In this document: positions 16,795 through 24,727 of the stretch, piece after piece
Layout: each line of letters starts with the position of its first letter
How positions within the stretch are numbered: position 1 is the first letter of the stretch
Assembly (NCBI RefSeq): GCF_013369485.1
Contig: NZ_JABWEB010000021.1
Coordinates: 20,042 to 84,041 of the forward strand
Length of the DNA stretch: 64,000 bases
From: Massilia sp. BJB1822
GTDB taxonomy: Bacteria; Pseudomonadota; Gammaproteobacteria; Burkholderiales; Burkholderiaceae_D
Reading direction: 5' to 3'
Notes under the pieces: model-generated
What the model was told of the DNA's origin: nothing
Database searches by the model: none
Seen by the model: only the letters and a program-made list of their open reading frames with translations
Made by a program: the position numbers and the translations under genes

Positions 16795-17733
16795 CTACTC
16801 TGGCTGCAAGTCTTGTAGTAAGCCGCCGGCCGTCCCCAGGCGCTGCTGCATCAAGTCCAGCAAGGCGCGGATTTTTGCGCTGACATAGTGACGGCTGGTG
16901 TAGGCCGCCAGCAAATCCAGCGGCGCGGGACGCAGCTCCAGCGGCACGCGCAGCAGGCGGCCATCCGCCAGCGCCGCCTGGCAGGCCGTTTCGGCCAGAA
17001 TCGCGAAACCCAGTCCTTGCAGCGCTGCGGCGCCTGCCATTTCTCCGCTGTTGACCCGGTAGCGGCTTTTGACGGCGAGCTTGCGTAAGCCGCCCTGGCC
17101 ATCTTCAAACTGCCATGGCTGTCCTTTCAGTGCGCTGAGTGTGGTGATGCAGGGCAGATCTTTAAGCTGGCGCGTGCTGGTCGGAAGGCCGTATTGCGCG
17201 ACCAGCTGCGGCGCGGCCACGACCACGCTGGGAAGGCGCGCCAAGGGACGCAGGATCAAACTGCTGTCGTCGAGCTGCCCACGGTGGATGACAATGGCCA
17301 GATCGATATCTCCGCGCAAGGCATCCACGCCGCTCAAGCTGGTATCGCAGCTGATGTCGATATGCGGATGCAGACTGGCAAACTCCGCGACCACAGCGCC
17401 CAGCAGTCGCGGCCCCACCTCGCTGGGCAGGCAGAGCTTGAGCGGGCCGCGCAACTCGCTTTGCTGCCGGCCCAATTCAGCGGCGGTCAGTTCCAGCGTA
17501 TCGAGCATCGGGCTGGCCCGCTCGTGCAGCAGTCTGCCTGCTTCGGTCATGCGCAGCTGGCGCGTGCTGCGCTCCAGCAGGCGCGCGCCGAGACTGGCCT
17601 CCAGTTGCGCCACATGGCGGCTGATATTCGAGGCCGGCAAATCCAGCTTGCGCGCCGCGCCGGCAAAACTGCCCTGATCGACCACCATCACAAAGACTCG
17701 CACCATGTTCAAATCAAGCTTCGCGCGCATCAT
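16795..17733 (-). CDS. LysR-family transcriptional regulator
   Basis: A 312-residue LysR protein. The N-terminal DNA-binding part reads LDLNMVRVFVMVVDQGSFAG then ARKLDLPASNISRHVAQLEA, and a substrate-binding domain follows. The gene begins with two ATG codons in a row (17733 or 17730). It is divergent from the FAD monooxygenase gene across 99 bases holding a pair of 20-base direct repeats, so that gene is the probable target. Confidence 0.88.
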   Translation of the reverse strand: MMRAKLDLNMVRVFVMVVDQGSFAGAARKLDLPASNISRHVAQLEASLGARLLERSTRQLRMTEAGRLLHERASPMLDTLELTAAELGRQQSELRGPLKLCLPSEVGPRLLGAVVAEFASLHPHIDISCDTSLSGVDALRGDIDLAIVIHRGQLDDSSLILRPLARLPSVVVAAPQLVAQYGLPTSTRQLKDLPCITTLSALKGQPWQFEDGQGGLRKLAVKSRYRVNSGEMAGAAALQGLGFAILAETACQAALADGRLLRVPLELRPAPLDLLAAYTSRHYVSAKIRALLDLMQQRLGTAGGLLQDLQPE

Positions 17734-17794
17734 AATCCCATTTAAGGTAATAAAGGATGCCAGTTTTGCATATTAATCTCATTTGAGGTCGTAA
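17734..17794. repeat. Two 20-base direct repeats in the lysR/monooxygenase intergenic region
   Basis: AATCCCATTTAAGGTAATAA (17734-17753) and AATCTCATTTGAGGTCGTAA (17775-17794) match at 16 of 20 positions and lie 41 bases apart, about four helical turns. The second contains the palindrome CTCATTTGAG. This spacing is typical of paired recognition and activation sites for a LysR tetramer. Confidence 0.5.
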
Positions 17795-17832
17795 TTTATG
17801 ATCCAGGCCTGCACTTTTTTAAGGAGAGGTAA

Positions 17833-19014
17833 ATGGATATTGCAATTCTGGGTGCCGGCGTTGCCGGTGCTAGCGCCGCACTGACACTGACCCAACAAGG
17901 CCACCGGGTACGCGTGTATGAGCGCAGGCCTGCCCCGGCGACCATGGGCGCTGGCGTGGTGCTGTGGCCGAACGCCAGCTTTGTGCTGGCCGAACTGGGG
18001 CTGCTGCCGCAGGTCGAGGCGCTGGGAGGCCGTTTGAGCCGCATGTATCGCAGCGACCAAGCGGGCATGTCACTGGGGCATGTCGATATCGAACCATTGG
18101 CCCAGTTGATGGGCTATCCGGCATATGCGATTCTGCGCCATGATTTGCAGGCGCTCTTGCTGGAACGGTTGGCCGCGCGCGGCATCGAGGTGGCCTATGG
18201 CTGCGATGCGGTGCAGATTGAAGACGGCGCCGATGGCCGGGCTACGGTGCGTTTTGCCAATGGACTGCATATTTGCCCCGATCTGGTGATCGGCGCCGAT
18301 GGCCGTAAAAATTCGGTGGCCCGGCTGTATGTGGTTGGCGATAACGCTCCCGTATATCAGGGCTTTGTGAACTGGGTTGGCGTGGCCGAATCCAGCTGGC
18401 CCCTGGTCGATGAAGTCGCCGTCTTCGACTATTGGGGGCAGGGCGAGCGCTTTGGCTGCGTGACCGTGAACCGAAACAAGGTGTATTGGGCCGGAGCACA
18501 GGTGCAAGCCGTGGCGGAGGAAGATGGCCCCGTTGCGCGCGAGCTTGTCGAGCAGCTTTTTCAGGCCTGGCCGTCGCAGGTTGGCAGGATTATCCGCAGC
18601 ACGCCGGCAAATGGCATCCGCAAAATCCATGTGTATGACCATGACCCTCTGCCGGTCTGGCATCGCGATAACGTGCTGCTGATCGGCGATGCCGCCCATG
18701 CCCCTTTGCCGACATCGGGCCAGGGCGCCTGCCAGGCGCTGGAAGATGCCTGGCACCTGGCAGCATATCTGCCTTCCAAGTGCGACGATCTGGCCCCGGC
18801 GCTGGCAGCTTTCACCCAGGCGCGCAGCGCCAAGACGGCAGGCATTACCAACCAGGGCCGCGTTTTTGCGCGCGCCTTGTTTGATACCGATGCCGAGGTT
18901 TGCCGCATCCGCAACGAAAGAGCGTCCGAGGCGTTGGGCGACATGGGGGCGCTGGCCGCAGCCTGGGGGGCGGGTTTGCCGCTGGCGGCATTGGGCGGGC
19001 AGGGTAGAGGCTAA
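17833..19014 (+). CDS. FAD-dependent aromatic-ring-type monooxygenase
   Basis: A 393-residue flavoprotein hydroxylase of the salicylate hydroxylase/UbiH-like fold. The N-terminal dinucleotide fold is IAILGAGVAGASAA with the Glu-Arg at its end (VRVYERRPAP). The middle DG motif reads DLVIGADGRKNSVA. The C-terminal GD motif is LLIGDAAHAPLPTSGQGACQ. The ribosome site AAGGAGAGG (17821-17829) supports the start. Probably NAD(P)H-dependent; the substrate is unknown. Likely regulated by the divergent LysR protein. Confidence 0.88.
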   Translation: MDIAILGAGVAGASAALTLTQQGHRVRVYERRPAPATMGAGVVLWPNASFVLAELGLLPQVEALGGRLSRMYRSDQAGMSLGHVDIEPLAQLMGYPAYAILRHDLQALLLERLAARGIEVAYGCDAVQIEDGADGRATVRFANGLHICPDLVIGADGRKNSVARLYVVGDNAPVYQGFVNWVGVAESSWPLVDEVAVFDYWGQGERFGCVTVNRNKVYWAGAQVQAVAEEDGPVARELVEQLFQAWPSQVGRIIRSTPANGIRKIHVYDHDPLPVWHRDNVLLIGDAAHAPLPTSGQGACQALEDAWHLAAYLPSKCDDLAPALAAFTQARSAKTAGITNQGRVFARALFDTDAEVCRIRNERASEALGDMGALAAAWGAGLPLAALGGQGRG

Positions 19015-19122
19015 CGCAACACGCGCAGTGGCAAGGAGCTATAAAATAGCGGCCTGCCTTGCCGGCGGCGCTGCCATGGGGCGGCGCGAGCAAGGCCACT
19101 GCAATAGCTCAGAGGTCAGCAC

Positions 19123-21489
19123 TTGGTTCAAGCACAGCAAGGTTTTCTTTTGACCCGCCACTGGCGCGATACGTCCGCCGGCACGGAGGTCGAATTCTGG
19201 CTGGCGACAGACCAGGGGCCGCGCCATGTCCGCTTGCCGCCGCAAACCTCGGTGGCCTTCATTCCAGCCGAGCAGCAGGAGGCGGCACAGGCGCTGCTGC
19301 GCGGCGAGCGTGGATGCGAGCTGCGGCCGCTGGCACTGAGCGACTTCCAGCACCGGCCGGTGCTGGGCCTGTACTGCCAGAAGTACCGCCATTTGCTGAA
19401 ACTGGAGAAGCGGTTGCGCCAGGCCGGCATCGATGTCTACGAGGCCGATATCCGGCCGCCCGAGCGCTATCTGATGGAGCGCTTCATCACTGCCCCTATC
19501 AGCTTCGAAGGCGAGGCCGGGGACGATGGCACCATAGTTCTTCAGGCGCCGCTCAAGCCATCGCCCGATTACCGTCCTACCTTGCGCCTGGTGTCGCTCG
19601 ATATCGAAACTTCGCCCCACGGTGGGCTGTATTCGATTGCGCTGGAAGGCTGCGGCCAGCGCCAGGTGTATATGCTGGGTCATCGCGCCGAGAATGCGGA
19701 GGAGGTGGACTTCGATCTCGAATACTGCAGCAGCCATGCGCAGATGCTGGAACGCCTGAACGCCTGGATGGCGCAGCATGATCCGGATGCCATCATCGGC
19801 TGGAACCTGGTGCAGTTCGATTTGCGCGTGCTGCTGCGCCATGCCGAGCAGGTGAAGGTGCCGCTGCTGCTGGGCCGCGATGGCGGCGAATTGGAATGGC
19901 GCGAGCATGCGCACCATGAGCATTTCTTCGCGGCGGCGGCGGGACGCCTGATCATCGACGGCATCGAGGCGCTGCGTTCGGCGACCTGGAATTTCCCTTC
20001 CTTCAGCCTGGAATCGGTGGCGCAGACCCTGCTGGGCGAGGGCAAGTCCATCGACAATCCCTATCAGCGCATGGCGGAGATCGAGCGCCGCTTCCACGAG
20101 GACAAGCCGGCCCTGGCCCGCTACAACCTGAAAGACTGCGAACTGGTGACGCGCATCTTCGCCAAGACCGAGCTGCTCTCTTTCCTGCTGGAGCGCGCCA
20201 GCATGACCGGGCTGGCGGCCGACCGCAGCGGCGGTTCGGTGGCCGCGTTCGAGCATCTGTATATGCCGATGATGCACCGCCTGGGCCATGTGGCGCCGAA
20301 TCTGGGCGATGTGGTGGGAGAGAACAGTCCGGGCGGTTTCGTCATGGATTCGCGTTCCGGCCTGTACGACTCGGTGCTGGTGCTCGACTATAAAAGCCTG
20401 TATCCGTCCATCATCCGCACCTTCCTGATCGACCCGGTCGGACTGGTGGAAGGCATGCGCGATCCCGATTCCGCCGCGACGGTGCCGGGTTTTCGCGGCG
20501 CCCGCTTCTCGCGTGAAAAGCACTGCCTGCCCGCCATCGTGCGCCAGATCTGGCAGGGGCGCGACGCTGCCAAGCGCGAAAAGAACGCGCCGCTGTCGCA
20601 GGCGCTGAAAATCATCATGAACGCCTTCTACGGCGTGCTGGGATCGAGCGGCTGCCGCTTCTTCGACCCGCGTCTGGCCTCGTCGATCACCATGCGTGGC
20701 CACGAAATCATGCACCGCACGCGCGAACTGATCGAGGCGCAGGGCTACCAGGTGATTTACGGCGACACCGACTCCACCTTCGTCTGGCTCAAGTCGGCGC
20801 GCGAAGAAGCCGATGCGGAAAAGATCGGCCGGCAGTTGGTGCGCCATGTGAACGGCTGGTGGGAAAAGCATCTGCGCGAGGATTTCGGCCTGGAGAATGC
20901 GCTGGAGCTGGAATACGAGGCGCATTACCGGCGCTTCCTGATGCCCACCATCCGCGGCTCGGAAGAGGGCAGCAAGAAGCGCTATGCGGGCCTGATCGCG
21001 CGCGCCGACGGCAGCGACGAAATCGTCTATAAAGGACTGGAAACCGTGCGCACCGACTGGACGCCGCTGGCCCAGCAATTCCAGCGTGATCTGTACGAGC
21101 GCATCTTCAAGGGCCAGCCATACCGCGACTATGTGCGCGATTACGTGGAGCGCACCGTGTCCGGCGAATTCGACGAGATGCTGGTCTACCGCAAGCGCTT
21201 GCGGCGGCCGCTGGAAGAATACCAGCGCAATGTGCCGCCCCATGTGCGCGCTGCCCGCATTGCCGACGAGTTCAATCAGCGCCAGGGCCGTCCGCTGCAA
21301 TACCAGAACGGCGGCTGGATACGCTATGTGATCACCACCGCCGGGCCGGAACCGCTGGAAACCCAACGCTCGCCCATCGATTACGAACATTATCTGAGCC
21401 GCCAGCTGCAGCCGGTGGCCGACGCCATCCTGCCTTTCCTGCGCGACGATTTCAGCGTGCTGGTCAGCCGCCAGCGCACCCTGTTCTAG
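19123..21489 (+). CDS. polB: DNA polymerase II (family B)
   Basis: A family B DNA polymerase used for translesion and restart synthesis, 788 residues, close to the E. coli Pol II length. Exo I is LDIETSP, motif A is DYKSLYPSIIR, motif B is KIIMNAFYGVLGSSG and motif C is YGDTDSTF. The catalytic aspartates for both activities are therefore present. It starts at TTG 19123 with AGAGGT seven bases upstream. No LexA-type CTGT-N8-ACAG box was found just upstream. Its TAG overlaps the stop codon of the convergent SWIM gene by three bases. Confidence 0.95.
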   Translation: MVQAQQGFLLTRHWRDTSAGTEVEFWLATDQGPRHVRLPPQTSVAFIPAEQQEAAQALLRGERGCELRPLALSDFQHRPVLGLYCQKYRHLLKLEKRLRQAGIDVYEADIRPPERYLMERFITAPISFEGEAGDDGTIVLQAPLKPSPDYRPTLRLVSLDIETSPHGGLYSIALEGCGQRQVYMLGHRAENAEEVDFDLEYCSSHAQMLERLNAWMAQHDPDAIIGWNLVQFDLRVLLRHAEQVKVPLLLGRDGGELEWREHAHHEHFFAAAAGRLIIDGIEALRSATWNFPSFSLESVAQTLLGEGKSIDNPYQRMAEIERRFHEDKPALARYNLKDCELVTRIFAKTELLSFLLERASMTGLAADRSGGSVAAFEHLYMPMMHRLGHVAPNLGDVVGENSPGGFVMDSRSGLYDSVLVLDYKSLYPSIIRTFLIDPVGLVEGMRDPDSAATVPGFRGARFSREKHCLPAIVRQIWQGRDAAKREKNAPLSQALKIIMNAFYGVLGSSGCRFFDPRLASSITMRGHEIMHRTRELIEAQGYQVIYGDTDSTFVWLKSAREEADAEKIGRQLVRHVNGWWEKHLREDFGLENALELEYEAHYRRFLMPTIRGSEEGSKKRYAGLIARADGSDEIVYKGLETVRTDWTPLAQQFQRDLYERIFKGQPYRDYVRDYVERTVSGEFDEMLVYRKRLRRPLEEYQRNVPPHVRAARIADEFNQRQGRPLQYQNGGWIRYVITTAGPEPLETQRSPIDYEHYLSRQLQPVADAILPFLRDDFSVLVSRQRTLF

Positions 21490-23603
21490 CGCGGCAGGAA
21501 GCGCATATCGAGTTCGGCGCAGGTCTGGCAGAGGTGGACCAGGATCAAGGCCTGGACGGCGCCCGGTTTGGCGAGATAGCTGGCGAGGGTGCGGGCAACG
21601 GTGTCCAGGCCTACGGCCAGCAGCAGGTGCTGGATGGATTCCAGCTCGGCGCGTTCGCTGTCGATGATGTGCAGCCGGCCGGTCATGCCCTTGTTTTCCA
21701 ATAGATCGAGCAGGCGCGCCATGGCTTCCAGGTGGGCTGCGGCGGGCTGCACGGGCGGCGCGGCTTCGCGGGCCTTGAACATGCGGGCGATGCCGGCGGT
21801 CAGCGACCAGCCCTTATTGACCGTGCAGGCTTCGTAATCCAGCGAGATACTGCGCAGCTTGCCGCTGGTGTCGATCATGAGTGCCACCGGTTCCAGCTGG
21901 GCTCCGTGAACAGTGCGTTCAAGACGCGCCAGCACGGCGGCAAGCGTCAGGCCGGATTTGACCCAGGCTTCCAGGTTCTCGATGCGTTCGCGCTGGCTGG
22001 CGTCGAAAGGGAGGCGCAATTGCAGGGCATCGCTTTGCCGATCGTACAAGGTCCAGAGCAAGGCCTGGCCGATCTCGTCCGGCTGTGGCGCTTCAAAGCG
22101 GGCCGGCTTGAGTAAGATGTATTCCAGATTCTCGCCGCACAGGCCAGCCGCCGCGCGCAACGAAGACGCCAGCGCTTGCCAGTCGTCGAAACCGGCTTGG
22201 CGCCAGCGTGCATCGTCGCTGCGCCAGATCGGTAACTGACTAGCCCTGGTTTCACCGCCAAGACCCAGGCGCCGGTCGCTGGACAGGCGGGCGTTTTCCA
22301 GCCGCAGCGTGCCTTGCGCCAGCAGGGCAGGGGATGAGCTGCCTTGCCATAGAGCCTGGCTGGTCCAGGCTTTCTGACGGTCGAAACTTGGGTCGTTGCT
22401 GTCGCGCCGGGCCAGCACGGTTTGCACGATGCCGCCTGCGGCGTGATCCCAGAAGGCGATACTCAGGCCGCGCGCGCCGCTGCGCTGCTGCCACCAGTGG
22501 GCGCCCAGCGGCAACAGTTCCAGGCTGGCGCTGTCGTCAAAGCTGCGCCGGGCCTGGCCGCGTAACAGGGGCAGGGCGGCTTGCGGCGCATACTCCAGCG
22601 CGTGGCAAAGGGCGTGAATGCGCGCGGCCAGGCGCAGGGCTTGCCTTTCGTCGGCGCTGAAGTCGCGCCGTGACAGCAGTTCCGCCGTGCCGGCCAGGGT
22701 GCGCAGCAGGCCTGCCAGGCGCGGGAAGGATTCCAGCCGCGCCGAGGTGCCGAGGGCGCGCAGCTGGGGCGGCATGATGTCGCTGATGTGGGACCAGCCG
22801 ATGCCGCACAGCTCCAGCAGGATGCGCCGCACATGGGCGAGGAATTGGCGCTCGGCTTGCGACAGACCTTCCGGCGCGGCACCGGCGGTCGTATCCGTGG
22901 CATCGGGCGTGGCATCGGGCCAACTGATGCCGCGTCCCGCATCGCGCCAGACCAGGGTCAGGGCCAGCAGGTGCAGGGCGGCACGGCTGGCGGCGGGCGC
23001 TTCCGACACCATGCCTTTGAAGCCGCCGTTTGCAATGTAGCGGCAGACCAGGTCCAGCTCCGGTGCTTCGATCAGCAGCACGCCGCCTTGTGCGGTGATG
23101 CTGGCCGGCCCCGCTGCCGCATGCAGGTCCGCCGCCTTGCGCGTGGCGGCGCGGCCGGCTTGCTTGAAGACCTGGGACTGTGCCATGGCCAGTACTTCGC
23201 CGAGGGCATTCGCCTGAGGCATGGCGGTGACGGATTGCGCTGTCTCGCCAGGCGCGGACTGGTCATCGGCAGCGCCGTGCTCCGGTTGACTGGCGTCGGC
23301 CTGCTCGGTTGCCGCAGCAGTGCCGGGCGCTGGTGGCGCGCTGCGCAGCCACAGAGCTGCGCTCAAGATATGCTTGCAGATGCCGGGCGCGGAACAGTCG
23401 CAGTGCGCCTTGGCTGGGCCTTGCGCGTCGGCCTGCACCAGCTGGCCGTCGGCGCGGATAGCGCCGCCTTGTTCGGTGGGCGGCGCGGCCCACTCCACCT
23501 TGCCCGCTTCCACGTCCTTGGCGGCGCGGCGCAGCAGGCCGGCGCTGGACAGGGCCGCCAGCGCGTCATCGTCGAAATTGCGGTAGATGGCGAGCCAGTT
23601 CAT
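21486..23603 (-). CDS. SWIM zinc-finger protein (YehQ-like), last gene of the MoxR/vWA operon
   Basis: A 705-residue protein with an N-terminal SWIM zinc finger, Cys68-x-Cys70-x5-Cys76-x-His78 (HCDCSAPGICKH), followed by a long helical region of unknown fold. SWIM fingers bind DNA or proteins. The ATG at 23603 overlaps the vWA stop codon (ATGA) and is preferred to a start 7 codons earlier. Domain and gene order match E. coli YehQ, which lies with yehL, yehM and yehP. A low-complexity Ala/Gln linker covers about residues 90-135. No biochemical role is established. Confidence 0.82.
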   Translation of the reverse strand: MNWLAIYRNFDDDALAALSSAGLLRRAAKDVEAGKVEWAAPPTEQGGAIRADGQLVQADAQGPAKAHCDCSAPGICKHILSAALWLRSAPPAPGTAAATEQADASQPEHGAADDQSAPGETAQSVTAMPQANALGEVLAMAQSQVFKQAGRAATRKAADLHAAAGPASITAQGGVLLIEAPELDLVCRYIANGGFKGMVSEAPAASRAALHLLALTLVWRDAGRGISWPDATPDATDTTAGAAPEGLSQAERQFLAHVRRILLELCGIGWSHISDIMPPQLRALGTSARLESFPRLAGLLRTLAGTAELLSRRDFSADERQALRLAARIHALCHALEYAPQAALPLLRGQARRSFDDSASLELLPLGAHWWQQRSGARGLSIAFWDHAAGGIVQTVLARRDSNDPSFDRQKAWTSQALWQGSSSPALLAQGTLRLENARLSSDRRLGLGGETRASQLPIWRSDDARWRQAGFDDWQALASSLRAAAGLCGENLEYILLKPARFEAPQPDEIGQALLWTLYDRQSDALQLRLPFDASQRERIENLEAWVKSGLTLAAVLARLERTVHGAQLEPVALMIDTSGKLRSISLDYEACTVNKGWSLTAGIARMFKAREAAPPVQPAAAHLEAMARLLDLLENKGMTGRLHIIDSERAELESIQHLLLAVGLDTVARTLASYLAKPGAVQALILVHLCQTCAELDMRFLPR

Positions 23604-24727
23604 CCCATCACCTCGGCCAGCCATTCGGCGAAGTGGGTGGGCGTGAGGGCCGCCACCTCCATGCCCACACCGGCCAGGCGCTGCGCCATTTTCCGGTCGT
23701 AGGCGGGGTGGGCGTCTTCATCCAGCGCGGCCAGGCCAAGCAGCTTGACGCGCGATTCGGCCAGGCGGCGCACGCTGCGCAGCAGGGGGCCGGGCAGGGC
23801 GCCTTCGTCGAAGTCGCTGATCAGCGCCACCACGGTGCGCTGCGGCGTGCGCACCAGGCTTTCGCAGTATTCCATGGCGCGGCCGATATCGGTGCCGCCG
23901 CCAAGTTGCACCGTCAGCAGTACCTGCACCGGGTCAGCGGCCATGTGGCTCAGGTCCACCACATTGGTGTCGAATACCACCAGACGTACCTGCACCGCGG
24001 GCAGGCTGCTCAGGATGCCCGCCACTACAGCGCTGTACATGACCGAATCGAGCATGGAGCCGCTTTGGTCGACGCACAGGATCACGTCCCACGGCAGATT
24101 GCGCTTGATGCGGGCATTGAAGCGCGGCTGCTCGATCACCAGGCGCTGGCTGTTGCGGTCGTAGTGGCGCAGATTGGCCTGGATGGTGGCGCGCCAATCG
24201 AAGTTCTGCGCGCTCGGCATATGCGAGCGGCGGAAGCGGTTGCGGCGGCCCACCAGGGCGTTGACGAAGTCCTGGCGCAGGCGGCGCGTGATCTCTTCGA
24301 CCACAGCGCGGATTACGTCCTGCACCGCGTCGCGCATTTCCGCGCCGAGGCGGCCGCGCATGCCCAGCAGGGCGCGCGCCAGCGCGTGGTTCGGCTCCAG
24401 CGACCGCAGGGCCACCGGATCTTGCAGCAGCTCACTCATCTGGTAGTTTTCGAGGGCGTGCTGCTGGATGCGTTCATACACGTCATGCGGGAAGAGTTTG
24501 CGCACGCGCTGCAGCCAGTCTATGGCCTTGACCTGGCTGGGATCGAGGTTGGCGCCGCGCTGCCTGTGCGGCGTCATGCCCTTCCCGTCGTAGGCGCGGC
24601 CATACAGGTAGTCGAGCGATTGCTCGAGTTGCTGTTCATGGGTGCTCAAGCCGTTCGTGTCGAGCGACTGGCGCGCGTAGCGGCCCAGCACCAGGCGCCA
24701 GCGGCGCAGCAGCTGTTCGTCGCTCAT
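23600..24727 (-). CDS. von Willebrand factor A (vWA) domain protein, YehP-like
   Basis: A 375-residue protein with an N-terminal helical part (1-205) and a C-terminal vWA domain. The metal-ion-dependent adhesion site is intact: D220-Q-S222-G-S224, then T279 in GGGTDIG, then SDFDEG further on. vWA proteins of this type usually act as adaptors for MoxR AAA+ ATPases. The ATG at 24727 overlaps the DUF5682 stop (ATGA) and its stop overlaps the SWIM start, so all three are coupled. An apparently longer frame upstream lies inside DUF5682 and is not used. Confidence 0.87.
   Translation of the reverse strand: MSDEQLLRRWRLVLGRYARQSLDTNGLSTHEQQLEQSLDYLYGRAYDGKGMTPHRQRGANLDPSQVKAIDWLQRVRKLFPHDVYERIQQHALENYQMSELLQDPVALRSLEPNHALARALLGMRGRLGAEMRDAVQDVIRAVVEEITRRLRQDFVNALVGRRNRFRRSHMPSAQNFDWRATIQANLRHYDRNSQRLVIEQPRFNARIKRNLPWDVILCVDQSGSMLDSVMYSAVVAGILSSLPAVQVRLVVFDTNVVDLSHMAADPVQVLLTVQLGGGTDIGRAMEYCESLVRTPQRTVVALISDFDEGALPGPLLRSVRRLAESRVKLLGLAALDEDAHPAYDRKMAQRLAGVGMEVAALTPTHFAEWLAEVMG

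Noticed and set aside
19015..19122. LexA box upstream of polB
   Set aside because: No CTGT-N8-ACAG pattern or close variant is present in the gap.
19086..19130. tRNA-like words (TAGCTCAGAGGT, GGTTCAAGC) before polB
   Set aside because: They are not at tRNA spacing, there is no acceptor or anticodon stem, and the polB start lies inside the stretch.
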